Positions 28,123-37,059 of a stretch of 64,000 bases of DNA are shown here, piece by piece (within the stretch, counting starts at the first letter, position 1; the number at the start of each line of letters is the position of its first letter). Below the pieces are notes generated by a model. It did not search any database, was not told the origin of the DNA, and worked only from the letters and a program-made list of their open reading frames with translations. Origin of the DNA: Rhodospirillaceae bacterium (lineage in GTDB: Bacteria; Pseudomonadota; Alphaproteobacteria; GCA-2731375); NCBI GenBank assembly GCA_018701215.1, contig JABIWH010000026.1:1-64000 (forward strand), in the 5' to 3' direction. The position numbers and the translations under genes are program-made.

Positions 28123-28542
28123 TTAGTCGTCGAGCGTATCGAGCGCTTTCTGGAAGCGGCCGGCGTGGCTTTTCTCTGCCTTGGCCAGGGTCTCGAACCA
28201 ATCGGCGATTTCGTCGAAGCCTTCTTCCCGCGCGGTCCGGGTCATGCCAGGGTACATATCGGTGTACTCATGGGTTTCGCCGGCCACGGAGGCCTTCAGG
28301 TTCAACGAAGTGGTGCCAATGGGCTCGCCCGTTGCCGGATCGCCGGTCTCTTCCAGGAATTCCAGGTGGCCGTGGGCATGGCCGGTCTCGCCTTCCGCGG
28401 TGGAGCGGAATACGGTCGCCACGTCGTTGTAGCCCTCGACATCGGCCTTTTGCGCGAAATACAGATAGCGCCGGTTGGCCTGGCTTTCGCCGGCGAAGGC
28501 GTCCTTCAAATTCTGTTCGGTCTTGGTACCTTTAAGTGACAT
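28123..28542 (-). CDS. Rubrerythrin (short, no rubredoxin domain)
   Basis: 139-residue ferritin-like four-helix protein. Diiron ligands visible: Glu19 (AGES), Glu52 with His55 (EGETGHAHGH), Glu89 (AGETHEY), and Glu123/His126 (AEKSHAGRF). The C-terminal rubredoxin FeCys4 domain of classical rubrerythrins is absent, so an external electron donor is needed. It removes H2O2 (peroxidase) or stores iron. The ATG at 28542 has GAGGAGG 7 bp upstream. An Irr-like box lies 255 bp upstream, next to irr. Confidence 0.93.
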   Translation of the reverse strand: MSLKGTKTEQNLKDAFAGESQANRRYLYFAQKADVEGYNDVATVFRSTAEGETGHAHGHLEFLEETGDPATGEPIGTTSLNLKASVAGETHEYTDMYPGMTRTAREEGFDEIADWFETLAKAEKSHAGRFQKALDTLDD

Positions 28543-28796
28543 TTTCAATCCTCCTCTGTGTCATTTTCAATTTGTCATTTTCGATTTGTCCGTCACGACA
28601 TATGCCGGCATCCGTTCCGATATGCAGAGAATGATACCAGATAATTCGGCGATGCAGCACTGACTGCAAAATTCGTGGTCGAAACAAGTATAACCATTGC
28701 GCTGAATTCGCGCCTTGGATCCACGGTATTCAGCAGAGCCAAGCGATTCTCGTACTAACTATCCATATGGAAAAAAAGGGGTCGGCGTCAAGCTTT

Positions 28797-28813
28797 TTTA
28801 GAATGATCCTAAA
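28797..28813. promoter_or_regulatory. Candidate Irr box (ICE)
   Basis: TTTAGAATGATCCTAAA: two 7-base half sites, 3-base spacer, 13 of 14 positions agreeing with the published alphaproteobacterial Irr element TTTAGAA-N3-TTCTAAA (from memory). It starts directly after the irr stop codon and 255 bp before the rubrerythrin start, so it could serve rubrerythrin or an antisense/read-through role. Location is unusual for an activator site. Confidence 0.5.
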
Positions 28814-29233
28814 TTAGCCATTGCTGCGCAGCCGTACAACGATGTCAATGCGGGAAAGTTCCGTGCCGGCGGGCAGGTCCATTGGCGCCATGGACCTGAT
28901 AAATTCGCTGGGGATATCGGCCAGTTCACCGCTTTCCTCGAAATAAAAATGGTGATGCTCGTCAACGTTGGTGTCGAAATAACAGCGTGAAGAATCCACC
29001 ACCACCTGACGCAACAATCCCGCCGTGGTGAATTGGTGCAAGGTATTGTAGACCGTCGCCAGGCTGACCTGGATGCCGGCCTCCTGGGCGCTGTCATAGA
29101 GGCTTTCCGCCGTGACATGCATGTTGCCTTGGCCGAACAACAAACGCGCCAATGCCATGCGTTGCCGTGTCGGGCGCAGTCCCACCGCACGCAAACTCTT
29201 CATGGCGTCGGAGTTGGGTTGTAAATCAGCCAT
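28814..29233 (-). CDS. irr: Irr-type Fur-family iron response regulator
   Basis: 139 residues, winged helix (GLRPTRQRMALARLLFG, VSLATVYNTLHQFTTAGLLRQVVVD) with the Irr-typical His triplet 93-95 (DEHHHFYFEESGELADIP). Irr senses heme/iron status and is degraded or inactivated when heme is plentiful. The N-terminal GCPWHD heme motif of Bradyrhizobium Irr is not present, as in other Irr branches. Position next to fabA is conserved in this group. Start: ATG at 29233 (a TTG two codons earlier is possible). Confidence 0.92.
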   Translation of the reverse strand: MADLQPNSDAMKSLRAVGLRPTRQRMALARLLFGQGNMHVTAESLYDSAQEAGIQVSLATVYNTLHQFTTAGLLRQVVVDSSRCYFDTNVDEHHHFYFEESGELADIPSEFIRSMAPMDLPAGTELSRIDIVVRLRSNG

Positions 29234-29366
29234 GGTCAAACGTCCCGCCGTTAGGTCTAGCCCAAATTGTCATCGAATTTCCATAATTCGCGATATATTC
29301 CGCCCGCCAATAAAGGCAATGCACTATTAGCAAATTTTCAAATGGCGTGCGATTTTTTCATGATCT

Positions 29367-29386
29367 CAATATGCGATATCATATTG
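29367..29386. promoter_or_regulatory. Perfect dyad, possible operator
   Basis: CAATATG-CGATAT-CATATTG, 7-bp arms with a 6-base spacer, 9 bp before a terminator-like hairpin. Could be a binding site for a dimeric repressor governing irr or fabA. Confidence 0.4.
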
Positions 29387-29394
29387 TAATCGTG

Positions 29395-29430
29395 AAAAAT
29401 GGCAAGGGCGGGCAATAAATCGCCATTTTT
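29395..29430 (+). terminator. Terminator-like hairpin
   Basis: Arms AAAAATGGC and GCCATTTTT (9 bp perfect) around an 18-base loop, the right arm ending in five T. A bidirectional intrinsic terminator by shape; no annotated gene ends here. Confidence 0.45.
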
Positions 29431-29594
29431 GTCTTGCTCGGGTTGCATTTGCGATAGCCGTTATTTATCCAGCTGTTTCGGTTTGTGGCCGAGCTGATTT
29501 CAGGTAGACTGAACGCACCAGGAAACGTTACAGATGGCCGTTTTCGCGGCTGAAAGTTTAGACGAGTTTTATAACAGGCGGGTGGCAATAGCAC

Positions 29595-30113
29595 GTGACC
29601 GAAAGTTTTACCTTTGAGCCAAAATCCAGCTATGGCCTGGACGATTTGTTGGAATGCGGCCATGGCCGTCTGTTCGGGCCGGGCAATGCACGGTTGCCTC
29701 TGCCGCCGATGCTGATGTTTGACCGCATCACCTCGATCACCAAGGACGGCGGCGCATTTGACAAGGGACAGGCCACGGCGGAGCTGGATATCAGGCCGGA
29801 TCTGTGGTTTTTCGACTGTCATTTCGAATCCGATCCGGTTATGCCCGGCTGTCTTGGTCTGGACGCCATGTGGCAATTGACCGGCTTTTTCATGGGCTGG
29901 AGCGGCCTGCCGGGCAAGGGCCGGGCATTGAGCTGCGGCAAGGTCAAGTTCACCGACATGGTGTTGCCCACGGTCAAGCTGGTATCGTTCGAGATCAATA
30001 TAAAACGGCTGGTCAACCGGCGCTTGGTGCTGGCCACGGCGGATGCGGTCACCAGGGCGGACGGCGAAGTGATCTATGAAGCCGAGGATTTGCGGGTGGC
30101 GTTGTTCAGCTAA
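29595..30113 (+). CDS. fabA: 3-hydroxydecanoyl-ACP dehydratase/isomerase FabA
   Basis: Dehydrates 3-hydroxyacyl-ACP and isomerises trans-2- to cis-3-decenoyl-ACP, the entry to anaerobic unsaturated fatty acid synthesis. 172 residues, GTG start. Catalytic His76 (FFDCHFESDPVMPGCLG) and Asp90 (LDAMWQLTGFF) are intact, with GRARALGCGK-like GKGRALSCGKVKFTDMVLP. First gene of fabA-fabB-fabI in the same direction. Confidence 0.96.
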   Translation: MTESFTFEPKSSYGLDDLLECGHGRLFGPGNARLPLPPMLMFDRITSITKDGGAFDKGQATAELDIRPDLWFFDCHFESDPVMPGCLGLDAMWQLTGFFMGWSGLPGKGRALSCGKVKFTDMVLPTVKLVSFEINIKRLVNRRLVLATADAVTRADGEVIYEAEDLRVALFS

Positions 30114-30193
30114 ACCGCCTACCTAACAGTTTGTCGAAATTCCACCGCCAAATTCGGCGCGAAACGTCATAAGACTTAGTAATAGGGGTTGCC

Positions 30194-31411
30194 ATGCGTA
30201 GGGTCGTTGTCACCGGATTGGGGATTATCTCCTCGATCGGCAATAGCAAGGAAGAAGTCTCGGCGTCGCTGCATGCGGGCCGCTCGGGCATCGTGGCCGC
30301 GCCGGAATATGCGCAATACAAATTCCGCAGCCAGGTGGCGGGTACGCTGAAGATTGATCTGGCCGAACATATCGACCGCAAGGCGCTGCGCTTCATGGGC
30401 GACGGCGCGGCCTTCAACTATCTGGCCATGGAACAGGCGATCGCTGATTCGGGGCTGGAGCAATCCGATATTTCGAACGAGCGGACGGGCATCATTGTCG
30501 GCTCCGGCGGGGCCTCCACCTCGAACCTGGTCTGGGCCGCGGACACAGCGCGGGAAAAGGGCGCCAAACGTGTCGGGCCCTACATGGTTACCCGCTGTAT
30601 GTCGTCCACCACCTCGGCCGTGCTGGCGACCCAGTTCAAGATCAAGGGCCTGAACTATTCCATTGCCTCGGCCTGTTCCACCTCGGCGCACTGTATTGGC
30701 AATGCCGCCGAGCAGATTCAGTTCGGCAAGCAGGACATCGTCTTCGCGGGCGGCGGCGAGGAATTGCACTGGACCTTGTCCGTGCTGTTTGACGGCATGG
30801 GGGCGATGTCCTCGAACTTCAACGATACGCCGGAACGCGCCTCGCGGCCCTACGACGTGGACCGGGACGGCTTTGTCATTTCGGGTGGCGGCGGCCTGCT
30901 GGTGTTGGAGGAATTGGAGCACGCCAAGGCCAGGGGCGCGAAAATCTACGCCGAGTTGACGGGCTATGGCGCCACTTCCGATGGTCACGACATGGTACAG
31001 CCCTCGGGCGACGGCGCCGTGCGCAGCATGCGCCAGGCCCTGGCCACGGCCAAGCAGCCGATCGGCTATATCAATGCCCACGGCACCGGCACCCCGGTGG
31101 GCGACCCGCCGGAAATGCGGGCGGTGCGCGAGGTTTTCGGCGACGACATGCCGCCCATCGCATCGACCAAGTCCCTGACCGGTCACGCGCAAGGCGCGGC
31201 AGGCGTCAACGAGGCGGTCTATTCCCTGTTGATGATGCAGGGGGATTTCATCTCCGCCTCGGCCAATATTGACAATCTGGATCCAGCTTTCGAGGGCGTG
31301 CCCGTGGTCCGCGAGCGCATCGACAATGCGGGCCTGGTTTCGGTGATGTCCAACAGCTTTGGCTTTGGCGGCACCAACGCCACCCTAGTCTTCGACCGGT
31401 TCGAGGGCTAA
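30194..31411 (+). CDS. fabB: 3-oxoacyl-ACP synthase I FabB
   Basis: Condensing enzyme that elongates cis-3-decenoyl-ACP, needed with FabA for unsaturated fatty acids. 405 residues, catalytic Cys161 (ASACSTSAHCIG), and the two His in INAHGTGTPVGD and SLTGHAQGAAG. C-terminal NSFGFGGTNATLVF complete. 80 bp after fabA. Confidence 0.97.
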   Translation: MRRVVVTGLGIISSIGNSKEEVSASLHAGRSGIVAAPEYAQYKFRSQVAGTLKIDLAEHIDRKALRFMGDGAAFNYLAMEQAIADSGLEQSDISNERTGIIVGSGGASTSNLVWAADTAREKGAKRVGPYMVTRCMSSTTSAVLATQFKIKGLNYSIASACSTSAHCIGNAAEQIQFGKQDIVFAGGGEELHWTLSVLFDGMGAMSSNFNDTPERASRPYDVDRDGFVISGGGGLLVLEELEHAKARGAKIYAELTGYGATSDGHDMVQPSGDGAVRSMRQALATAKQPIGYINAHGTGTPVGDPPEMRAVREVFGDDMPPIASTKSLTGHAQGAAGVNEAVYSLLMMQGDFISASANIDNLDPAFEGVPVVRERIDNAGLVSVMSNSFGFGGTNATLVFDRFEG

Positions 31412-31499
31412 GGCCCAGGTGCATTTACGGGGGCATTCACGGGTGTGTTCAGATTAGGCAAACAAGGCCTGAAAAAGGCGGGATTGTGAGGGGGAGGAT

Positions 31500-32306
31500 A
31501 TGACGGAAGTCGCCAACAATAAGCTGATGGCCGGCAAGCGCGGCCTGGTACTGGGCATTGCCAACGATCATTCCATTGCCTACGGCATCGCCAGGGCCCT
31601 GCATGGCGCCGGCGCCGAACTGGCCCTGACCTATCAGGCTGACAGCTTTCTAAAGCGGGTCGGGCCCATTGCCGAAGCCCTTGACTGCGACCTGTTGATG
31701 CCCTGCGACGTCACCGATGCGGCTAGTTTGGATGCCCTGTTCGCCACCATCGAGGAACGCTGGGGCGGCCTGGATTTTGTGGTCCACGCCATTGCCTATT
31801 CCGACCGCGCCGAACTAAGCGGCCGATACGTGGATACGACACGGGATAATTTCGTGCAGACCCTGTCGATCTCGTGCTTCTCCTTCACCGACCTGGCGCG
31901 CCGGGCCTCGGCCATGATGACCGGCGGCGGTTCCATGGTGACCCTCAGCTTCCTGGGCGCACATCGGGTGATGCCGTCCTATAACGTCATGGGCGTGGCC
32001 AAAGCGGCGCTGGAAACCTCCGTCCGATATCTTGCCGAGGATCTGGGCAAGGACAATGTCCGGGTCAACGCCATCTCGGCCGGGCCCATGCGCACCCTGG
32101 CCGGCGCGGTGATCGCCGATGGCCGCTACGTGCATAAGTATGCCGGCGAACATGCACCCCTGCCTGATGGCCTGAACCTGGAAGCCGTCGGCAACGCCGG
32201 TCTGTATCTGCTGTCCGATCTGTCCAGCGCCGTAACCGGCGAAGTGATGAACGTGGACAACGGTTTTTCCCTGATCGGTATTCCCCGCCCCGCCGCCGGC
32301 GATTGA
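31500..32306 (+). CDS. fabI: Enoyl-ACP reductase (NADH) FabI
   Basis: Last reduction of each fatty acid elongation cycle. 268 residues of short-chain dehydrogenase fold: NAD site LVLGIANDHSIAYGIA and catalytic Tyr161-x6-Lys168 in MPSYNVMGVAKAALE. GGGSMVTLSFLGAHRVMPSYN matches FabI. Purine-rich GAGGGGGAGG just before the ATG is a strong ribosome site. Separate FabI beside fabA-fabB is normal in this order. Confidence 0.96.
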   Translation: MTEVANNKLMAGKRGLVLGIANDHSIAYGIARALHGAGAELALTYQADSFLKRVGPIAEALDCDLLMPCDVTDAASLDALFATIEERWGGLDFVVHAIAYSDRAELSGRYVDTTRDNFVQTLSISCFSFTDLARRASAMMTGGGSMVTLSFLGAHRVMPSYNVMGVAKAALETSVRYLAEDLGKDNVRVNAISAGPMRTLAGAVIADGRYVHKYAGEHAPLPDGLNLEAVGNAGLYLLSDLSSAVTGEVMNVDNGFSLIGIPRPAAGD

Positions 32307-32325
32307 TGGCCACGGGCGGTCGAGC

Positions 32326-34056
32326 ATGACCCGCCGCCTTTGCGCCGCGTTGTTTCTGCTGCCGCTGCTGTTCTGTGCACTTGGGGTTCAGGCGCAAAGC
32401 ACGGCCATCCTCTCCAACAAGGACCGCCACCACGCCGTCCACGCCGCCAACGGCATGGTGGCAAGCCAGGAGGCCCGCGCCACAAAGGTCGGCGTGGAAG
32501 TACTGCGCCAGGGTGGTAACGCCATCGATGCCGCCGTGGCCGTGGGCTTTACCCTGGCCGTCACTCTGCCCCGCGCCGGCAATCTGGGCGGCGGCGGTTT
32601 CATGCTGCTGCATCACGCCGCCAGCGCTGAAACCCTGGCCCTGGACTACCGCGAGAAGGCGCCGGCGAAAGCGCACCGCGACCTCTACCTGGACAGCGCC
32701 GGCAATGTGGACAAAGCCAGGGCGCGGTTCTCCCATCAATCGGTGGGCGTGCCGGGCACGGTCGCCGGTCTGATCGCGGCCCATCGCCGCTTTGGCACCC
32801 TGCCGCTGGCGGCTGTCATGGCGCCGGCCATCGTCTTGGCGGAACAAGGCCTGACAGTGACCCCCAGCCTGGCCCGAAACCTCGGCAGACGGCAACGGCG
32901 GCTGTCGAAATGGCCGGCCAGCGCGGCAATATTCTACAAGCCCGGCGGCGCGCTCTATCAGGCCGGCGAGACCCTGGTACAAAAGGATCTGGCCGCCAGC
33001 CTGCGCCGGATCGCGGCCACGGCGGGCGAGGATTTCTATACCGGCGACACCGCCAGGGCCATCACAGGGTCGATGGCGCGCAACGGCGGCCTTATTACCC
33101 TTGCGGATCTGGCCGCCTACCGGCCCGTCTGGCGGCAAGCAGTCCGGGGCAGCTATCGCGGTTTTCAGATCGCCGCCATGCCGCCGCCGTCATCGGGCGG
33201 CGTGCACCTGATCCAGATGCTGAACATGCTGGAGCAATTCCCCTTGGCCAAAATGGGCCACAACGGTGCCGACAGTCTGCATCTCATGGCCGAAGCCATG
33301 AAATTGGCCTATGCCGACCGGGCCGAGCATTTAGGTGATCCGGATTTCTGGAGCGTGCCGATCAAGGGCTTGACGTCCAAGGCCTATGCCCGGTCCCTGG
33401 CCGCATCCATCGATCCCGACCAGGCTCGGGCCTCGGCGCAGATCCGCCACGGCGCGCCAGCACCATACGAAAGCAACGAGACCACACATTACTCGGTCAT
33501 GGACGGCGCCGGCAACGTGGTCAGCAATACCTACACCCTGAACTTCAGCTTCGGCACGGGCATCGTGGTGCCGGGAACCGGCATCCTGCTGAACAATGAA
33601 ATGGATGATTTCTCCGCCAAGCCCGGCGTGCCCAATGCTTTTGGCCTGGTCGGCGGCGAGGCCAACGCCATTCAGGGCGGCAAACGGCCGCTCAGCTCCA
33701 TGACCCCGACCATTGTCTTCAAGGATGGCCAGCCGCTGTTGGCCACGGGCAGTCCGGGCGGTTCCCGCATTATCACCATGGTGATGCAGATTTTGCTCAA
33801 CGTGATCGATCATAATCTCAATATCGCGGAGGCCACGGCGGCCCCGCGTATCCATCATCAATGGCGGCCGGACAAGCTGTGGGTAGAGCAGGGCGTCGGT
33901 CCGGACACCCTGGCCATTCTACGCCGGCGCGGCCATGTCGTGACACCGTCGCGGGCGGCGGGCAGCGTGCAATCGGTCATGCGTGTCGCCAAGGGCGGCG
34001 GTTTTCTCGGTGCCTCGGACCCGCGCAGCCCAGGCGCGCTGAGCGCCGGTTACTAG
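32326..34056 (+). CDS. ggt: Gamma-glutamyltransferase
   Basis: Periplasmic N-terminal-nucleophile hydrolase that cleaves gamma-glutamyl bonds of glutathione. 576 residues with a signal peptide (MTRRLCAALFLLPLLFCALG, cleavage about 24). Autoprocessing site: Thr387 in ETTHYSVMDGAGNVVS, which becomes the N-terminus of the small subunit. Substrate loop GNLGGGGFMLLHH and the small-subunit GSPGGSRI present. Likely helps salvage extracellular glutathione. Confidence 0.95.
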   Translation: MTRRLCAALFLLPLLFCALGVQAQSTAILSNKDRHHAVHAANGMVASQEARATKVGVEVLRQGGNAIDAAVAVGFTLAVTLPRAGNLGGGGFMLLHHAASAETLALDYREKAPAKAHRDLYLDSAGNVDKARARFSHQSVGVPGTVAGLIAAHRRFGTLPLAAVMAPAIVLAEQGLTVTPSLARNLGRRQRRLSKWPASAAIFYKPGGALYQAGETLVQKDLAASLRRIAATAGEDFYTGDTARAITGSMARNGGLITLADLAAYRPVWRQAVRGSYRGFQIAAMPPPSSGGVHLIQMLNMLEQFPLAKMGHNGADSLHLMAEAMKLAYADRAEHLGDPDFWSVPIKGLTSKAYARSLAASIDPDQARASAQIRHGAPAPYESNETTHYSVMDGAGNVVSNTYTLNFSFGTGIVVPGTGILLNNEMDDFSAKPGVPNAFGLVGGEANAIQGGKRPLSSMTPTIVFKDGQPLLATGSPGGSRIITMVMQILLNVIDHNLNIAEATAAPRIHHQWRPDKLWVEQGVGPDTLAILRRRGHVVTPSRAAGSVQSVMRVAKGGGFLGASDPRSPGALSAGY

Positions 34057-34108
34057 TACACTTCCGGGCTTGCATTTTGCGGCCCAAAACCTGACTCTGA
34101 GTGGTAAG

Positions 34109-36652
34109 ATGACAGCGTACAGGGGACAGCAACCAGAGGGCCGTGTCACGGCTGTTCTGGGACCGACCAACACCGGCAAAACTCATTTGGCGGTGGAGCG
34201 GATGTTGGGCCACCGTACCGGCGTTATCGGCCTGCCCCTGCGTTTGTTGGCGCGGGAAATCTATGATCGGGTGGTCGCCCAAAAAGGCGCCGGCGCCGTT
34301 GCCCTGGTGACGGGTGAGGAAAAAATCGTACCCAGCCGGCCGAACTACTTCGTCTGTACGGTCGAGGCCATGCCGCTGACCTGGCGGGCGGATTTTCTGG
34401 CGGTGGACGAAATACAGCTCTGCGCCGATCCTGAACGGGGCCATGTTTTCACCGACCGGCTGCTGCATGCCCGTGGCGAGCATGAGACGATGTTCTTGGG
34501 CTCCAACACCATGAAGCCGATTATCCGCCGGCTGCTGCCCGAAGCCGAATTTATCGAGCGGCCGCGCTTTTCCATCCTGTCCTATGGCGGCGAAAAGAAA
34601 CTTTCGCGCCTGCCCCGGCGCAGCGCCATCGTCGCCTTCTCCGCCACCGACGTCTATGCCCTGGCCGAGTTGATGCGCCGCCAACGCGGCGGCGCGGCGG
34701 TGATCATGGGCGCGCTCAGCCCGCGCACCCGCAACGCCCAGGTGGCGTTGTATCAGGCCGGCGAAGTCGACTATCTGATCGCCACCGATGCCATCGGCAT
34801 GGGCTTGAACATGGATGTTGACCACGTTGCCTTCGCTGCCCAGCGCAAGTTCGACGGCCTGGGCCATCGGGAACTGCGCCCGGCGGAGGTCGGGCAGATC
34901 GCCGGGCGGGCGGGCCGGCACATGAACTCCGGCACCTTTGGCACCACGGCTGCCGCCGGCCCCATGAGCAACGAAATGGTGGAGCTGGTTGAAAATCACC
35001 GCTTCCCCGCTGTCAGGCGCCTGCATTGGCGCAATTCCGGGCTGGAATTTCAGTCCCCCGCCGCCCTGCTGGCCAGTCTGCGCCAGGCGCCGCCGCGCGA
35101 TGACCTGGCCTTGGTGGTGGAGGCTGACGACAATCTGGCCCTGACCGCGCTGATCAGCGACAACACGATCAGGGACGCCGTGCGCAGCCCGGCCATGGTA
35201 CGGCAGCTATGGGACGTCTGCCGCATCCCCGATTTCGCCAAGACCATGCCCGAAGCCCACCATCGCATGCTGAACCGTATCTTCCGCTTTCTGGCGGCGG
35301 CAGGCAGCATGGGAGAGGGCAGAATTCCGGCCGATTGGATCGACCGTCATATGCGCCGCCTGGATCGTACCGACGGCGATATCGACACCCTGGCCGGACG
35401 CATCGCCCATGTCCGGACCTGGACCTATATCTCCCACCAGGCGGAGTGGCTGGACGATGCCGGCCACTGGCAGGAACGCACGCGCGGCGTCGAGGACGCT
35501 TTGTCCGATGCCTTGCACGCCGCCCTGACCCAGCGGTTCGTCGACCGGCGTACGACCGCGCTTGTCCGGGGCCTGAACGAACGCCGGGATTTGCTGGCCG
35601 CCGTGACGGGCGCGGGCGAGGTCTTGGTCGAGGGGCAGTATGTGGGCCGCCTGCGGGGACTTAAATATGAACCTGATGCCGCCGCCGATCTGGCCGAAGG
35701 CCGCGCCCTGCGTACCGCCGCCAATCGGGTCCTGAGCCGCGAGATTGCCCGCCGGGCCGCCAAGCTGGCGGTGGCGGAGCGTGATGCCATCAGCTGGCAG
35801 GATGATGGCATGCTGTGGTGGCAGGGCGCGCCGGTGGCACTGGTCGGCGCCGGCGCTCAAAGCCTGGAGCCGGGGGTGGAACTGTTGCCCTTTGATCATC
35901 TCGACGGCCCCTTGCGGGAGCGGGCCCGGCATCATTTGCAAGCCTGGTTGCGGGCGCATATCGCGGCCTCTCTGTCGCCATTGCAAAGATTGTCGGCCAC
36001 CGCCTTCGAGGGCCCGGCCCGTGGCCTGAGCTATCAATTGGTCGAAGCCTTGGGCATCCTGCCCCGGGCCCAGGTGGCCGACCTAATTGTCGATATGGCG
36101 CCCGGAGACCGGGCCAAATTGCAGCGCCTGGGCGTGCGCCTGGGCTATCGGGATGTCTTCCTGCCGGCTTTGCTGCGCCCGGCCCGCATGGTGACCCGCG
36201 CCCGCCTGTGGCGTCTGGACAATACCGCGCTGGTGCATCCCCCCTTGCCTGATCCTGGAAGGGTCGCCGTGGAACTGGCGGATAGCGCGTGGCGGGAATA
36301 TTTTCAGGCCGCCGTCGGCTTTCGGCCGATGGGCGAGATAGCGGTGCGGGTTGATATTTTTGACCGCCTGGCGCGCCTGGCCCATGTCGCCGGCAAGGCC
36401 GGGACCTTTCAGGCCAGTCACGAGATGCTGTCCCTGTTGGGCCGGGGCCGGGAAGGTCTGGATCTTGTACTGCGGGAGCTTGGCTATGGCGGCAAGGGCG
36501 CCATTGAGACGCGGCGCTATCGTTTTCGCCACCCCAAGCAGAAGAAGCAGCCGCAACCAAAGAGCCAGCCGGTCAAACAGCAGGACGCGGCGCCGGAAAT
36601 CACCAAGGTTACGGCCTTTGCCGATCTGCGCCAGCTTTTAGGGCGGTCATAG
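34109..36652 (+). CDS. SUV3-like DExH helicase
   Basis: About 847 residues from ATG 34109 (frame opens at 34070). Walker A GPTNTGKTHLAVERM, motif II DEIQLCADPERGHVFT, motif VI-like QIAGRAGRH, and GLNMDVDHVAFA are those of the eukaryotic mitochondrial Suv3 group; the rest is a long C-terminal domain ending in a Lys/Gln-rich tail (PKQKKQPQPKSQPVKQQ). Suv3 relatives unwind RNA and assist exonucleases. Bacterial members are known in alphaproteobacteria. Next to an S4 protein gene, so an RNA-related role is likely. Confidence 0.88.
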   Translation: MTAYRGQQPEGRVTAVLGPTNTGKTHLAVERMLGHRTGVIGLPLRLLAREIYDRVVAQKGAGAVALVTGEEKIVPSRPNYFVCTVEAMPLTWRADFLAVDEIQLCADPERGHVFTDRLLHARGEHETMFLGSNTMKPIIRRLLPEAEFIERPRFSILSYGGEKKLSRLPRRSAIVAFSATDVYALAELMRRQRGGAAVIMGALSPRTRNAQVALYQAGEVDYLIATDAIGMGLNMDVDHVAFAAQRKFDGLGHRELRPAEVGQIAGRAGRHMNSGTFGTTAAAGPMSNEMVELVENHRFPAVRRLHWRNSGLEFQSPAALLASLRQAPPRDDLALVVEADDNLALTALISDNTIRDAVRSPAMVRQLWDVCRIPDFAKTMPEAHHRMLNRIFRFLAAAGSMGEGRIPADWIDRHMRRLDRTDGDIDTLAGRIAHVRTWTYISHQAEWLDDAGHWQERTRGVEDALSDALHAALTQRFVDRRTTALVRGLNERRDLLAAVTGAGEVLVEGQYVGRLRGLKYEPDAAADLAEGRALRTAANRVLSREIARRAAKLAVAERDAISWQDDGMLWWQGAPVALVGAGAQSLEPGVELLPFDHLDGPLRERARHHLQAWLRAHIAASLSPLQRLSATAFEGPARGLSYQLVEALGILPRAQVADLIVDMAPGDRAKLQRLGVRLGYRDVFLPALLRPARMVTRARLWRLDNTALVHPPLPDPGRVAVELADSAWREYFQAAVGFRPMGEIAVRVDIFDRLARLAHVAGKAGTFQASHEMLSLLGRGREGLDLVLRELGYGGKGAIETRRYRFRHPKQKKQPQPKSQPVKQQDAAPEITKVTAFADLRQLLGRS

Positions 36653-36655
36653 AGC

Positions 36656-37051
36656 ATGGCCGAGATACAGCGTCTGGACAAATGGCTGTGGTTCTCGCGG
36701 TTTTTCAAAAGCCGTACATTGGCGGGCAAGGCCTGTAGTGGTCGCAAGGTTCGCATCAATGGCCAAATCGCCTCCAAAGCCTCGGTGACGGTCAAGGTTG
36801 ATGACGTGTTGACCTTTCCCCGTGGGCATCACATCAGGGTCGTCAGAATTCTGGATTTAGGCCAGCGCCGGGGTCCCGCACCCGAGGCCCAGGCCCTGTA
36901 CGAAGACCTGGCACCACCCGAAGAGGCGGAGGCGGCCCGGCGCAAGGCCGCAGCCGATGCGGCTGAGCAGGCCGCCGGCCTGCGCGATGCCGGCGCGGGC
37001 CGCCCGACCAAGCGCGAACGCCGCGCCGTTGACCGCCTGCAGGATCGGTAA
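36656..37051 (+). CDS. S4-domain RNA-binding protein (HslR-like)
   Basis: 131 residues; S4 domain at residues 5-65 (RLDKWLWFSRFFKSRTLAGKACSGRKVRINGQIASKASVTVKVDDVLTF), followed by an acidic-to-basic tail ending KRERRAVDRLQDR. Similar to Hsp15/HslR, which binds ribosomal 50S with nascent chain tRNA. It starts 3 bp after the helicase stop and is cotranscribed with it. Confidence 0.92.
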   Translation: MAEIQRLDKWLWFSRFFKSRTLAGKACSGRKVRINGQIASKASVTVKVDDVLTFPRGHHIRVVRILDLGQRRGPAPEAQALYEDLAPPEEAEAARRKAAADAAEQAAGLRDAGAGRPTKRERRAVDRLQDR

Positions 37052-37059
37052 CTGCCGCG

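Larger units (their letters stand above)
29240..29594. other. Divergent irr-fabA intergenic region
   Basis: 355 bp without a protein gene. It holds a 20-bp dyad at 29367-29386 and an intrinsic-terminator-like hairpin at 29395-29430; the rest is AT-biased promoter DNA. Since irr and fabA point away from each other, the hairpin terminates neither. Confidence 0.7.

Noticed and set aside
33977..35026. 349-codon minus-strand open frame
   Set aside because: Lies opposite the end of ggt and the start of the helicase, both solid; no recognisable domain.
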